DNA from: PSRI01 sp041484195
Lineage (GTDB): Bacteria; Bacteroidota; Bacteroidia; Chitinophagales; Chitinophagaceae
Direction of reading: 5' to 3'
Assembly: GCA_041484195.1 (NCBI GenBank)
Contig: JBGPHC010000022.1
Span: 6,946-70,945 of the forward strand
Length of the DNA stretch: 64,000 nt
Every line of letters starts with the position of its first letter. Positions within the stretch are counted from its first letter, which is position 1. The notes under the pieces are model-generated. The model made no database searches. It saw only the letters and a program-made list of their open reading frames with translations, and had not been told where the DNA came from. A program made the position numbers and the translations under genes. Positions 1-9,188 of the stretch are shown piece after piece.

Positions 1-398
1 ACCCATTCCCTGATATAGGACGCGATTTCTCCGGTGGGCGTTCCGGGCGCGAATAATTCTCCCACTCCCATTTTCCGCAGTTGCTTCATATCATCTTCAG
101 GAATGATGCCGCCTCCTGTGAGCAGCACTTCATCCATTCCCTGCTCTTTCATCAATTGAATGATTTTAGGGAACACTGTATTATGCGCGCCGCTCAGGAT
201 GCTGACGCCAATCGCATCCACATCTTCCTGCAGGGCCGCATGCACCACCATTTCGGGCGTCTGCCTCAGACCGGTATAGATCACTTCCATTCCCGCATCG
301 CGTAGTGAAGCCGCAATCACTTTGGCGCCCCGGTCATGTCCGTCCAGCCCTACTTTGGCTACCAATACCCTGATGGGCCTTTGAGAAATTTTGCTCAT
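1..398 (-). CDS. Methylmalonyl-CoA mutase, B12-binding subunit/domain (partial, 3' end outside window)
   Basis: The visible 132 residues form a cobalamin-binding Rossmann domain. The DxHDxG signature (DGHDRG, about residues 19-24) supplies the His that ligates cobalt, followed by a GVSILSG segment and a TGGGIIP loop that normally hold the dimethylbenzimidazole tail. Starting at an ATG and being so short, it looks like a free-standing small subunit or B12-domain protein (mutase C-terminal family) rather than the tail of a 700-residue mutase. Such subunits act in succinyl-CoA/methylmalonyl-CoA interconversion. The large subunit is not in view. The gene runs off the left edge, so the C-terminus is unseen. 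Confidence 0.85.
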   Translation of the reverse strand, partial: MSKISQRPIRVLVAKVGLDGHDRGAKVIAASLRDAGMEVIYTGLRQTPEMVVHAALQEDVDAIGVSILSGAHNTVFPKIIQLMKEQGMDEVLLTGGGIIPEDDMKQLRKMGVGELFAPGTPTGEIASYIREW

Positions 399-454
399 CC
401 TGTTATTCTTATGAAGAAGATATTCAAAATTAAGTAAAGCAACTCAAACCGTAT

Positions 455-1993
455 TCAACGGGTAAATTTGCTTTCCTGTTCCATTACGGATTGGGCAATC
501 ATTTCATTCACTTTCTCATTTCCATTTTGATAAAGTATGATCTTGATTCCGTTTTCTCTCGCCAGGGGATTGCTGATGGAATCCATGACAGTCATTCTCT
601 CAAATTGCTGAAACACCAGGTCGTCCTTGTCGGGAATCTGGTGGGCCACCAAAATCAGGTTCCTAATATTGTATTGCTTCGGCATCCAAAAAAGGAAGGA
701 AGCATTATCGCTGTACACTTCAGGGAGGCCAACGCGGGGACCATAATAATTCAAAGCTCCTGCAAAGTAATAGGCCCTGCAATACACCATGGTCCGGGTC
801 CGTTCTTCAGGTGCCAGACCCTTATAAACCAATGCAGCTTTTTCCGAAGTTTCCCTCCACTCAATCATGTCGGCGAAATCCTGGGGCAGTGCATGATTTT
901 TCTGGTCCTCCCATCTCAGGGCTCCGGATTTTTCAATTTTTCCTGACTCATAATAACGGGCCAATTTCTTGGGTTTTGCTATTGGCATCAGTATGGGAAA
1001 GATTAAAATTCCCAGGCAAACGGGTATTAGAACCATGATATATCTCCAAAAGCGGTGGCGGAGAGCCGTTAGCTTTTCCAGGTAACTCGCTCCGATTGCA
1101 AATAATACCGGGTAGGCTCCCACTGTATAATAGTCTTTTCCATGAAGCAGGAGTAATAATACAATCACGATAATATAAGCCAATGCGAATGGCCGAAGTT
1201 TCTGCCCTTGCCTGGAAATGCCAGCGTAGTAGAGTCCAAATATCCAGATAAAAGCACAGGGCAGGAAAATCACCAACTGGCTGATCAGGAACTTGATCGG
1301 ATCGATGAACTGCAATTGTTCCTGCTGCAATTCTGCCATGTGTTTCAACACGGGAAAGCGATGCTGGTATTGCCACAGAAGATTGGGAAGGAAGATGAGA
1401 AAGGCCAGGAGGACCGAAAGGTATAAGTGTTTATGGAGGAATATTTTTCTTTGGCGGCTGAGCAGAAAGGCCAACAGGATGCTGCAGGCATAGAATGCTA
1501 CGGAATATTTGCTCATCATGCCCAGGCCGGTGGCGAGGCCGAACAGGTAGAGCCATTTATTATTTAACGATTGCAGATAACGGAGCAGGCTAAAGGCAAT
1601 AAGTGTCCAGAAAAATGCGTCCAGAAAATTGGGATGGAAAAAATAGAAGAGCCTGATGTAGCCTGTAAACAGGAATGGCAGGAAGGCGAGTATGATAGCA
1701 AAATATCCACCACCCAGTGATCTTACCATTTTAGCCACCAGCAGGAATGTGAGGGATCCCGCCAGGGCCGGCCAGAATTTGATCCAGAACATGCCCGCAC
1801 CCATGAAATTGGATATGGCCGCAAGGACCGACATCAGGGGAGGCACTTCCATAAAACCCCATGCCAGGTGATGCCCTTCGGCAAGGTACAGGTATTCGTC
1901 GCGATGAGGTTGATAAAATGGATCTGCCAGAAAAAACGGAAGCAGAAATTTGATAATTACCAGCAGGTATATGAGCCCGTTGAAGCGTTTCAT
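455..1993 (-). CDS. ArnT/PMT-like (GT39 superfamily) membrane glycosyltransferase
   Basis: This 512-residue polytopic protein has roughly ten to twelve hydrophobic helices in its first 350 residues and a soluble C-terminal part. The first loop carries HRDEYLYLAEGHHLAWGF, which matches the acidic catalytic loop of dolichyl/undecaprenyl-phosphate-sugar glycosyltransferases (PMT_2 family). Such enzymes move a sugar from a lipid-phosphate carrier to lipid or protein on the periplasmic face. The acceptor cannot be told from sequence. It lies downstream of gltX on the same strand with a 53-bp gap. A second member of the superfamily is at 15808-17388. Confidence 0.8.
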   Translation of the reverse strand: MKRFNGLIYLLVIIKFLLPFFLADPFYQPHRDEYLYLAEGHHLAWGFMEVPPLMSVLAAISNFMGAGMFWIKFWPALAGSLTFLLVAKMVRSLGGGYFAIILAFLPFLFTGYIRLFYFFHPNFLDAFFWTLIAFSLLRYLQSLNNKWLYLFGLATGLGMMSKYSVAFYACSILLAFLLSRQRKIFLHKHLYLSVLLAFLIFLPNLLWQYQHRFPVLKHMAELQQEQLQFIDPIKFLISQLVIFLPCAFIWIFGLYYAGISRQGQKLRPFALAYIIVIVLLLLLHGKDYYTVGAYPVLFAIGASYLEKLTALRHRFWRYIMVLIPVCLGILIFPILMPIAKPKKLARYYESGKIEKSGALRWEDQKNHALPQDFADMIEWRETSEKAALVYKGLAPEERTRTMVYCRAYYFAGALNYYGPRVGLPEVYSDNASFLFWMPKQYNIRNLILVAHQIPDKDDLVFQQFERMTVMDSISNPLARENGIKIILYQNGNEKVNEMIAQSVMEQESKFTR

Positions 1994-2046
1994 GAAAACA
2001 GGGATTTATCAGAAAGTTACTAAAGTACCTCTGATTGCCAAGTCCC

Positions 2047-3585
2047 TCAATGCGACAGGGACTGAATGCCGAATTGTATTCGCTTCACTGTTTCCTCCCT
2101 GCCAATTACGGCTGCAATATCAAATACAGGAGGACCATATTTGTCGCCCACCAGCATGATGCGAAGCGGCAATTGCAATTCACCGGCCTTGATGTTTTTT
2201 TCAACGGCCATCTCTTTGAAGATGGACTCAGCCACGGCTGCATCCCAGGGCCCGGGGGTTTGGATCAGTATGCAATAGTCAACGAAGAAAGCCGCTTTTT
2301 GGGGAGACCATTTTGATTTGATTGGCTCCATCACCAGTTGTTTTGGCGCTTCAAAAAAGAACTTAGTCTGGTCATAAAACTCGGAGAGCAGCACGCAACG
2401 GTCCTTCACCAGCGCAATGATTTTTTCAAGCCAGGCATCATCATCCACCTTTATCCCATTTACTTCCAGTATTTTTCTTACATCGGGTTTCAGCATTTCG
2501 GCCGAGAGCCTTTTGATCCACTCATGGTTGAACCATTTTGCCTTTTCATAATCGAATTTCGCGCCACCTTTGTGAACTCTTTCAATTGAGAATTTACAGA
2601 TCAGCTCCTGCATGGTGAAGAGTTCCTGGAGGCTGCCGTCATTCCAGCCCAGCATGGCCAGCATATTGATAAAGGCCTGTGGAAGAAAGCCCAGTTCCCG
2701 AAAACCCCTTGTCAGTTCTCCTGTTCTCGGGTCTTTCCAATCCATGGCATAAACGGGGAAGCCTAGCCGATCTCCGTCTCTTTTGCTGAGTTTTCCATTT
2801 CCGTCGGGCTTCATGATCAATGGCAGGTGCGCCCATTGGGGCATGTCGTCTTCCCAACCAAGATATTTCCACAAGAGCACGTGTATGGGAGCGCTGGGTA
2901 ACCATTCCTCTCCCCTGAAAACATGCGTTATTTTCATCAGGTAGTCATCTACCACCACTGCCAAATGATAGGTGGGCATACCATCTGCTTTTAGCAAGAC
3001 TTTATCATCCACCTGGGAAGTATTGAAATTTACGCCACCTCTGATCATGTCCTGCAATCCAACCACTTCATCTTCGGGTACCCTGATCCTGATGACATGC
3101 GATGCACCCGATTCGACCAGTTGCTTCACCTCAGGAGGCGCAAGCGTTAGTGAATTGCGCATTTTCATACGCAAATTATGGTCATATTGTGGCGACGGAT
3201 TTTGAGCAGTCTTGAACCTGATGCGCATTTCTTCCAGCTCTTCTGTACTGTCAAAAGCATAGTATGCATGACCGGCTTGCACCAATTGTTCGGCGTACTG
3301 CTTGTAAATTCCCTTTCGCTCACTCTGCCTGTAAGGTCCGTAAGCCCCACCGGTATGTGGGCCCTCATCGGGATGCAGGCCACACCAGTCCAGGCAGGCC
3401 ATGATGTATTCTTCCGCACCCGGAACATAACGGTTCTGGTCTGTGTCTTCAATACGCAGTACAAAACTGCCATTGTGTTGCCTGGCAAAGAGATAGTTGA
3501 ATAGAACCGTTCTCATTCCGCCTATATGCAGTCCCCCTGTGGGACTGGGTGCAAATCTTACCCTTATCTTATTTGAATCGCTCAT
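2047..3585 (-). CDS. gltX: Glutamyl-tRNA synthetase
   Basis: This is a class I aminoacyl-tRNA synthetase of 512 residues that charges tRNA-Glu in the cytoplasm. The ATP-binding HIGH motif appears as HIGG (about residues 20-23) within a FAPSPTG context, and the KMSKS loop as KLSKR (about 265-269). The ATG at 3585 is chosen over an upstream in-frame TTG at 3594 because the protein then begins MSDSNKIRVRFAPSPTG, as usual for GltX. A TATTTTTG promoter box ends only 6 nt before this ATG, so the mRNA may lack a leader. Confidence 0.97.
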   Translation of the reverse strand: MSDSNKIRVRFAPSPTGGLHIGGMRTVLFNYLFARQHNGSFVLRIEDTDQNRYVPGAEEYIMACLDWCGLHPDEGPHTGGAYGPYRQSERKGIYKQYAEQLVQAGHAYYAFDSTEELEEMRIRFKTAQNPSPQYDHNLRMKMRNSLTLAPPEVKQLVESGASHVIRIRVPEDEVVGLQDMIRGGVNFNTSQVDDKVLLKADGMPTYHLAVVVDDYLMKITHVFRGEEWLPSAPIHVLLWKYLGWEDDMPQWAHLPLIMKPDGNGKLSKRDGDRLGFPVYAMDWKDPRTGELTRGFRELGFLPQAFINMLAMLGWNDGSLQELFTMQELICKFSIERVHKGGAKFDYEKAKWFNHEWIKRLSAEMLKPDVRKILEVNGIKVDDDAWLEKIIALVKDRCVLLSEFYDQTKFFFEAPKQLVMEPIKSKWSPQKAAFFVDYCILIQTPGPWDAAVAESIFKEMAVEKNIKAGELQLPLRIMLVGDKYGPPVFDIAAVIGREETVKRIQFGIQSLSH

Positions 3586-3591
3586 GGATGG

Positions 3592-3599
3592 CAAAAATA
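3592..3599 (-). promoter_or_regulatory. Bacteroidota -7 box (TATTTTTG) before gltX
   Basis: On the minus strand this reads TATTTTTG, a full match to the Bacteroidota -7 consensus TAnnTTTG. It is followed by 6 nt and then the gltX ATG. No convincing -33 TTG element is visible, so the call rests on the box and its position only. Confidence 0.5.
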
Positions 3600-3779
3600 T
3601 GAATTATGAATCAGGAAAGGATCGCATTTCTACGGTAACATGAATCAGGGAACAGCGATCTTTTGGTGAAGAAGGAATCAATTGGAATCAGAAAGAATTC
3701 CCCGTTGGGGCAGGATCAGCCCGCCTGCAATTGATGCCTAATTCCTGTAACTTTAACCACTAACTGATAATACCAGATC

Positions 3780-5129
3780 ATGAAATTTTTTTTATTGTGT
3801 TTTATGCTTTCCGTACTCGCGGTAAATAATCCGCAGGCCCAGCAAAAAATCAATCCTGCCGATGCCAATGCGGCATCAAAAGAATGGTTCCGGAATGCCA
3901 AATTCGGACTCTTCATACATTGGGGGCCATTCAGTATTCCCGGCGCCGGAGAATGGGTAATGAATAACAGAAATATCAGCGTCGGGAACTACGAGCGGCT
4001 GAAGGATTTTTTCAATCCAGTAAAATTCGATGCTAAAGAATGGGTGAGCCTGGCAAAACAGGCCGGCATGAAATATATCACTTTCATCACCCGCCACCAC
4101 GATGGATTTAGTATGTGGGATACGAAAGCTTCCGATTTCAATATCATGAATTCATTGTACGGAAAGGATATTTTGAAAATGCTTGCGGATGAATGTCACA
4201 GGCAGGGTATTAAGTTATTTGTCTATTATTCACTGTTGGACTGGAGGCGTGAGGATTACCAGTATTGGACGGGCAGGACCGGAAAAGGATCAGGTAGAAT
4301 CAATCACGGCGAATGGAAGGATTATATCTCGTTTATGAAACAGCAGCTCACGGAACTACTCAGCAATTATGGTGAGATCGCTGGTGTATGGTTTGATGGA
4401 CACTGGGACCAGGTTCCCTGGGATGAAAAAAATAAGAAATGGGGAGACAGCAGCCTGGTGAATTGGCATTATGATGAATTATACGGCCTCATCCACCGCC
4501 TGCAGCCGGGCGCCCTGATTGGGAATAACCATCACCGGAAACCATTTCCGGGAGAGGATTTTCAAATGTTTGAAAGAGACCTTCCAGGTGAGAATACCAC
4601 CGGATGGGGAACCGGCCCCAATCAGGTTTCAGCACTGCCTCTTGAAACCTGTGAAACCATTAACGGGTCATGGGGATTCGATATTACCGATACTGCCTAC
4701 AAAACTCATCGACAACTGACGGGTCTTCTCGTTCGGGCGGCAGGAAATGGTGCCAACCTCCTGTTAAACGTGGGGCCGATGCCTAACGGGCAAATACAAC
4801 CGGAGTTTGTAGAAAGATTGAGGTACCTCGGAGACTGGATGAAGACCTATGGCGCCAGCATCTATGGCACACACCGGGGATTCATGAAACCTCAGGAATG
4901 GGGCTCCATCACCGAAAAAGACGACAAAGTCTTCCTCCACATTTTGAAGGACCCCGGAGAAAATTTCACCCTGGCCGGGTTCCCCTATTCGGGAGTCCTG
5001 AAAGCCGTCTGGATGAAAAATGGCCAGGCATTGCCCTTTCAACTGAAAGGAGGCGCCCTCACCCTCCATACCTCGTTAACCAGCCTTGCAGATAATGATA
5101 TTGTGATCGAATTGCAGGTGAAAAAATAG
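3780..5129 (+). CDS. Alpha-L-fucosidase, GH29
   Basis: This 449-residue secreted glycosidase starts with a signal peptide ending near AQAQ/Q (about residues 1-20). GH29 landmarks are present: FGLFIHWGPFS, the TRHHDGFSMWD stretch that lines the fucose pocket, and GVWFDGHW, whose Asp is the family nucleophile. The C-terminal ~80 residues form the usual beta-sandwich. It would release alpha-linked fucose from glycans in the periplasm or outside the cell. The next gene, a polysaccharide deacetylase, starts 4 nt after the stop, so the two are probably co-transcribed and may act on the same kind of polysaccharide. Confidence 0.93.
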   Translation: MKFFLLCFMLSVLAVNNPQAQQKINPADANAASKEWFRNAKFGLFIHWGPFSIPGAGEWVMNNRNISVGNYERLKDFFNPVKFDAKEWVSLAKQAGMKYITFITRHHDGFSMWDTKASDFNIMNSLYGKDILKMLADECHRQGIKLFVYYSLLDWRREDYQYWTGRTGKGSGRINHGEWKDYISFMKQQLTELLSNYGEIAGVWFDGHWDQVPWDEKNKKWGDSSLVNWHYDELYGLIHRLQPGALIGNNHHRKPFPGEDFQMFERDLPGENTTGWGTGPNQVSALPLETCETINGSWGFDITDTAYKTHRQLTGLLVRAAGNGANLLLNVGPMPNGQIQPEFVERLRYLGDWMKTYGASIYGTHRGFMKPQEWGSITEKDDKVFLHILKDPGENFTLAGFPYSGVLKAVWMKNGQALPFQLKGGALTLHTSLTSLADNDIVIELQVKK

Positions 5130-5133
5130 AAAC

Positions 5134-5754
5134 ATGTTCTATCTCGTAAAAACTCCCTGGTGGCTGAAAAAATTATACCCGGAGTGCGTATGGGAAATGC
5201 CGGCAACGGAGAAGACACTCTACCTCAGTTTTGATGACGGACCCCATCAGGAAGCCACCCCCTTTGTGCTGGAAGAATTGCGGAAATACAATGCCAAAGC
5301 ATCATTTTTCTGTATAGGAAAGAATGTAAAGGAGCACCAGGCGTTATACCAGCGAATACTCGACGAAGGACATAAGGCGGGTAACCATACATTTGATCAT
5401 TTGAATGGATGGAAAACCGGGGATCAGAAATATTTTGAGAACGTGGCAGAAGCCAGGAAATTCATAGACTCTGATCTATTCCGCCCACCGTATGGAAGGA
5501 TCACTAAATTTCAATTGAAATACCTCAGAGCTTCTTTGGGGATGAAGACGATTATGTGGTCGTGCCTGAGTGCAGATTTTGATACAAAGATTTCGCCGCG
5601 GGATTGTTTGCAAAATGTTTTACTTACTGCGGTTGAAGGATCAATTATTGTATTTCACGACAGCGGCAAGGCCTGGGATCGTATGAGGTATGCATTACCG
5701 ATAGTGTTGGAGCATTTTTCTGAACTTGGATACAAATTCGCCAGAATCGGCTAG
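5134..5754 (+). CDS. Polysaccharide deacetylase (NodB/CE4 fold)
   Basis: The 206-residue NodB-homology domain has motif 1 SFDDGPH (about residues 32-38, with the catalytic Asp and metal-binding Asp), motif 2 as GNHTFDH (two metal-binding His residues), motif 3 RPPYG and a late IVFHDS segment with the catalytic His. It is predicted to remove N- or O-acetyl groups from a polysaccharide. No signal peptide is obvious, although a short hydrophobic start is present. It follows the fucosidase by 4 nt and is closed by a strong hairpin terminator at 5799-5828. Confidence 0.9.
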   Translation: MFYLVKTPWWLKKLYPECVWEMPATEKTLYLSFDDGPHQEATPFVLEELRKYNAKASFFCIGKNVKEHQALYQRILDEGHKAGNHTFDHLNGWKTGDQKYFENVAEARKFIDSDLFRPPYGRITKFQLKYLRASLGMKTIMWSCLSADFDTKISPRDCLQNVLLTAVEGSIIVFHDSGKAWDRMRYALPIVLEHFSELGYKFARIG

Positions 5755-5798
5755 TGAAGGGGCTTTGGCCGGAGCTGACACCGGCTGTAAAACTAATT

Positions 5799-5828
5799 GG
5801 GCCTGGGTAGAAACCCTGGCCCGTTTTT
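5799..5828 (+). terminator. Rho-independent terminator after fucosidase/deacetylase pair
   Basis: The stem is GGGCC-T-GGGT paired with ACCC-T-GGCCC around a 4-nt AGAA loop, with one T/T mismatch, followed by G and five T. It sits 45 nt after the deacetylase stop and is a strong terminator candidate. Confidence 0.8.
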
Positions 5829-5890
5829 AATCCGTACCCTATGAAAACTAGGTCTAAGTTACAACGTTTTTTGGTTCTTGCAAGTATTTT

Positions 5891-6814
5891 TTACCTCAAA
5901 CGAATCTCCCTGACATGCCCGTTAACCGTAATGGTGGCCTTATTATCGCAGTCTCCATCACCATAATCCAACACCCCGCTAGTACCATTAACGGTGATGT
6001 TCACCTTACCTTCCACGATCCAGTAACAAATGAATTTCCAAACTAATGCAGATGTTATTTCGGTTGACCAGGTCTTGCCGTTAGAATTGCTTCCATTGCT
6101 GGTGCCGGTAATATTATAAACATCATCAAAAGGCCATGAAGGCGTACCGTTTCCTTCAACCTGAGTATGCACCCTGTTCTTGGTCCAACTCACCCAATTG
6201 CCATTGTTCGTGTTCGTAATTTTTCCATCCTGCACTTTTACGGTGAATTCTTTTTGGTTGGATGAACTGGTGTTTTGTACGAAATGAACTCCTTCAATGT
6301 GGAGGCTGTCAACATAATATCCGTCGAAGCTGGTGGTGGCGCTGCTGCCGGGAATATGCATCTTGCCGGTATAAACAGTAATGATTTTTCCTTTTCTCAA
6401 TTTACCATCGATTCCGAGGCATCCGCTTCCAAAGTCAATGGTAATGGTTTTGGGAAATATGCCGCGGTCTTTGGGAAATACAGTAACGGTAAAGCAACGG
6501 TGTGAGCTATCTTCCCGGAATGTAGCATTCATGGTGTTCACTGCGGTTCGGCCATAAATTCCCAGACCATCGCTTCCACTGATTCCAACATCATCGCCTG
6601 CAGTAGCATCGTCAATGCCAATGGCAGAATTAAATACATCATCGAATTGGGAGTTTGCTACGGTTTCATCGGCAGCCGCATTCATCGTTGATTCTTCACT
6701 CACGGAAATTCCCTGATTACCGGAGGCATTATCCTTCTTACAGGAAACAAAGCTTAATGCTGCAAAAGCGGCAATTGCCAAGATGCCCTTTGGCAGACTC
6801 GTAAGTAATTTCAT
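5891..6814 (-). CDS. Hypothetical lipoprotein
   Basis: The product has 307 residues. The ATG at 6814 is chosen because it gives a clean lipoprotein signal peptide ending FVSC (Cys about residue 25), followed by KKDN. The upstream in-frame extension to 6940 would bury this signal. The mature part is rich in Thr, Ser, Gly and Asn with alternating beta-strand character and an acidic region around residues 35-80. Late segments such as GVLDYGDGDCDNKATITVNG recur in uncharacterised Bacteroidota surface proteins. I do not recognise a domain. It is monocistronic and convergent with the fucosidase operon. Confidence 0.7.
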   Translation of the reverse strand: MKLLTSLPKGILAIAAFAALSFVSCKKDNASGNQGISVSEESTMNAAADETVANSQFDDVFNSAIGIDDATAGDDVGISGSDGLGIYGRTAVNTMNATFREDSSHRCFTVTVFPKDRGIFPKTITIDFGSGCLGIDGKLRKGKIITVYTGKMHIPGSSATTSFDGYYVDSLHIEGVHFVQNTSSSNQKEFTVKVQDGKITNTNNGNWVSWTKNRVHTQVEGNGTPSWPFDDVYNITGTSNGSNSNGKTWSTEITSALVWKFICYWIVEGKVNITVNGTSGVLDYGDGDCDNKATITVNGHVREIRLR

Positions 6815-7020
6815 GACAGTAAATTTTTTATGTGAAAAAGGTAAGCACGCATAAACAGACCTTCGACCGGGGCTAAAGTTTAAAGCTTTGTGAAAATTTG
6901 TTGATATTTGATACTGTGACCTGTTAATCAATGACTGCAAACTCCCAACCTGAATAGGCCAGGAGTCTGGATTTACGCGGGATGACCAGGATGGTATAAA
7001 ACGCAGGTACGTGCACAGAA

Positions 7021-7797
7021 ATGAGATTCTCAGATACGCATTGCCATTTGTACCTAAATGATTTTGAAAATGATATCAGCATCGTCATCCGAAGGGCGAG
7101 GGATGCAGGTGTGATTGCCTGTTATCTGCCCAATATCGATAGTAGCTCGATAGCTGACATGCTCCGGCTCGAAGCTGGCTTTCCGGGATTTTGTCACGCC
7201 ATGATGGGATTGCATCCCTGCTCAGTAAAAGAAAATTACAAAGACGAATTGGCCCTGGTAAAAGACTGGCTCAGTAAGCGGCCATTCGCGGCAGTGGGAG
7301 AAATTGGATTGGATTTTCATTGGGATAAGACCTTTGTCCCCCAACAATATGAGGCCTTCCGTTTGCAGATCAGGTGGGCAAGGGAGATTCAATTACCGAT
7401 CGTGATCCATTCGAGGGATTCGATTCAGGAATGCATAGATGTGGTAAAGGAAAATCAGGATGGAGACCTGAAAGGGATCTTTCATTGTTTTACGGGGTCT
7501 TATGAATCGGCGCTGCGGATCATTGACCTGGGCTTTTATCTCGGCATAGGAGGAGTGCTCACTTATAAGAATTCGGGCCTCGAGGAAACCATTTCCAAAA
7601 TTGACCTGAAGCATATAGTATTGGAAACGGATGCCCCTTATCTGACTCCGGTTCCTTTTCGCGGCAAAAGGAATGAAAGTGCTTATTTGAAATATGTGCT
7701 GGAGAAATTGTCTGAGATCAAGGGTATCCCGGCATCTGAAATTGCGGATATAACCACGGAAAATTCAAATATGATTTTCAACACTAAATCGGTCTGA
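7021..7797 (+). CDS. tatD: TatD family metal-dependent hydrolase/DNase
   Basis: This 258-residue TIM-barrel amidohydrolase has the TatD metal ligands in order: HCH in SDTHCHLY (residues ~6-8), Glu in GEIGLDFHW, His in IVIHSRD, His in FHCFTGS and Asp in LETDAPYLTP. Family members show 3'-5' DNase activity and take part in DNA repair. The length is typical. Its TGA stop shares one base with the ATG of the following asparaginase gene, so translational coupling is likely. Confidence 0.92.
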   Translation: MRFSDTHCHLYLNDFENDISIVIRRARDAGVIACYLPNIDSSSIADMLRLEAGFPGFCHAMMGLHPCSVKENYKDELALVKDWLSKRPFAAVGEIGLDFHWDKTFVPQQYEAFRLQIRWAREIQLPIVIHSRDSIQECIDVVKENQDGDLKGIFHCFTGSYESALRIIDLGFYLGIGGVLTYKNSGLEETISKIDLKHIVLETDAPYLTPVPFRGKRNESAYLKYVLEKLSEIKGIPASEIADITTENSNMIFNTKSV

Positions 7798-8843
7798 TGC
7801 CTAAATCTTCATCCCGCTCGCCTGTAAAATTGTTGATCATCTATACCGGAGGAACGGTGGGTATGGTATACGACAACGCCACAGGCGCCTTGCATCCCAT
7901 TGGATTCAAAGCTATTCGGGAAAACATACCTGAAATTGCGAGGCTTGGTTTCGAGTACCAGGTACATGCTTTCAACCCTCCACTGGATTCATCTAATATG
8001 TCTCCGGATGTTTGGGTTGAATTGAGTTCCATCATTGAAAAGAATTATGATATTTATGACGGCTTTGTGATCCTGCATGGATCAGACACGATGGCATTCA
8101 CTGCTTCGGCGCTGAGCTTCATGCTGGAGAATCTGGGCAAGCCCGTGGTGCTGACAGGCTCACAGTTACCAATAGGCGAAATCAGGAATGACGCCAAGGA
8201 AAACATCATTACGGCCCTCGAGATTGCAGCGGCGAGGGAAAGGGGGCGGGCCCTGGTGCCTGAGGTATGCATCTATTTTGACTTCCAGTTGTTCAGGGGA
8301 AATCGATCCAAGAAATACAATGCGGAAAAATTCGAAGCCTTCTATTCCATGAACTATCCTCCCCTGGCCGAAGCGGGGATTGAAATAAAATACAAGAAGC
8401 CATTCATTCTGAAACATCCCGAAAAGCCACTGAGAGTGCATCGGAAATTGGACCCTCATATTGCCGTACTGAAAAATTTTCCGGGTATCCGGCAGGAAGT
8501 AGTGGAGGCGGTGCTGAATATTCCAGGGCTGAAGGCCGTAATCATGGAAACATTTGGGAGCGGTAATGCTCCCACTGTTGGATGGTTCATCGATTGCCTG
8601 AAAAAGGCTATCGCCAAGGGCATTACTATACTGAACATCACCCAATGCGATGGCGGGGCAGTTGAATTAGGACGTTATGAAACCAGCGCTCTCCTGAAGG
8701 AAATTGGAGTGGTAAGCGGGCATGACATGACATTTGAGGCCGCTGTTGCGAAACTGATGTTCCTGCTGGGCCATAAAATTTCAAGGAAGGAATTGGAAAG
8801 ACAGATTGAAACCTCCTTGAGAGGGGAACTGACCAGGGGGTGA
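7797..8843 (+). CDS. ansA: L-asparaginase, type I (cytoplasmic)
   Basis: This 348-residue enzyme hydrolyses asparagine to aspartate and ammonia. The first catalytic Thr is in YTGGTVGM (about residues 16-23) and the second catalytic motif is HGSDTMAFTAS. There is no signal peptide, which fits the cytoplasmic type I form. The ATG overlaps the tatD stop by one base. The same tatD-ansA pairing is familiar from other Bacteroidota genomes. Confidence 0.93.
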   Translation: MPKSSSRSPVKLLIIYTGGTVGMVYDNATGALHPIGFKAIRENIPEIARLGFEYQVHAFNPPLDSSNMSPDVWVELSSIIEKNYDIYDGFVILHGSDTMAFTASALSFMLENLGKPVVLTGSQLPIGEIRNDAKENIITALEIAAARERGRALVPEVCIYFDFQLFRGNRSKKYNAEKFEAFYSMNYPPLAEAGIEIKYKKPFILKHPEKPLRVHRKLDPHIAVLKNFPGIRQEVVEAVLNIPGLKAVIMETFGSGNAPTVGWFIDCLKKAIAKGITILNITQCDGGAVELGRYETSALLKEIGVVSGHDMTFEAAVAKLMFLLGHKISRKELERQIETSLRGELTRG

Positions 8844-8875
8844 TTTTTTTATTGGTATCCAATCCCGAATAAATG

Positions 8876-8883
8876 TATTTTTG
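8876..8883 (+). promoter_or_regulatory. -7 promoter box of tRNA-Ser
   Basis: TATTTTTG is a full match to TAnnTTTG and lies 16 nt before the tRNA 5' end. A TTGG about 20 nt further upstream (near 8852) is at a suitable distance to act as the -33 element. Confidence 0.6.
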
Positions 8884-8899
8884 CAGTCCTTCAAAAACA

Positions 8900-8986
8900 G
8901 GTGAGGTGTCCGAGTGGTTGAAGGAGCACGCCTGGAAAGTGTGTATACGGGAAACTGTATCGCGGGTTCGAATCCCGCCCTCACCG
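8900..8986 (+). tRNA. tRNA-Ser (anticodon GGA)
   Basis: The acceptor stem GGTGAGG pairs with CCTCACC. The anticodon arm is CACGC, loop CTGGAAA, GTGTG, giving anticodon GGA. The long variable arm TATAC..GGGAAACT..GTAT is typical of class II serine tRNAs. The T-arm is CGGGTTCGAATCCCG. The discriminator is G and CCA is not encoded (GCA follows). It is 87 nt long, with a good promoter before it and a hairpin terminator after it. Confidence 0.95.
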
Positions 8987-8993
8987 CAAACCA
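8971..8993 (+). repeat. 23-bp direct repeat, copy 1 (tRNA-Ser 3' end)
   Basis: This copy covers the 3' half of the T-arm, the acceptor 3' strand and 7 nt beyond the tRNA. It is repeated exactly at 9156-9178. The similarity continues loosely into the downstream terminators of both copies. Confidence 0.9.
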
Positions 8994-9001
8994 ATTCAAT
9001 G

Positions 9002-9036
9002 CCCCCGCTCTCAGCAGCGGGGGATTTTTGTTTTTT
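9002..9036 (+). terminator. Terminator of tRNA-Ser
   Basis: The 8-bp stem CCCCCGCT / AGCGGGGG has a 6-nt loop and is followed by A, TTTTTG and TTTTTT. It begins 15 nt after the tRNA 3' end. Confidence 0.88.
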
Positions 9037-9092
9037 GAGCGTTAGGCATGCGTGATTGAGCATGCATAAAAGCGAATAAAAACAAAAATCAA

Positions 9093-9178
9093 GGTGAGCA
9101 AGGCGAACCGGCATTGAATTGGATTGAACCCCCCAACCCAGGGATCACCGCAGGTAATCCCGCCCTCACCGCAAACCA
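9093..9178 (+). pseudogene. Degenerate tRNA-Ser remnant
   Basis: GGTGAGC at 9093-9099 resembles the tRNA-Ser acceptor 5' strand (GGTGAGG), and CCTCACC plus the exact 23-bp tail lies at 9156-9178, about the distance expected for a full tRNA. The sequence in between has lost the recognisable anticodon and variable arms. The 5' resemblance could be chance, but the 3' identity is certain. No functional tRNA can form. Confidence 0.45.
9156..9178 (+). repeat. 23-bp direct repeat, copy 2
   Basis: This is an exact second copy of 8971-8993, 185 bp downstream, followed by its own hairpin terminator. It marks a tandem duplication of the tRNA 3' end or a leftover integration site. No integrase gene is nearby. 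Confidence 0.9.
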
Positions 9179-9188
9179 TCACAATGCT

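Noticed and set aside
8900..9178. Prophage or integrative-element attachment pair at tRNA-Ser
   Set aside because: The repeats are only 185 bp apart and no integrase or phage gene is present, so an integrated element is not there now. A past event remains possible and is listed as a finding.
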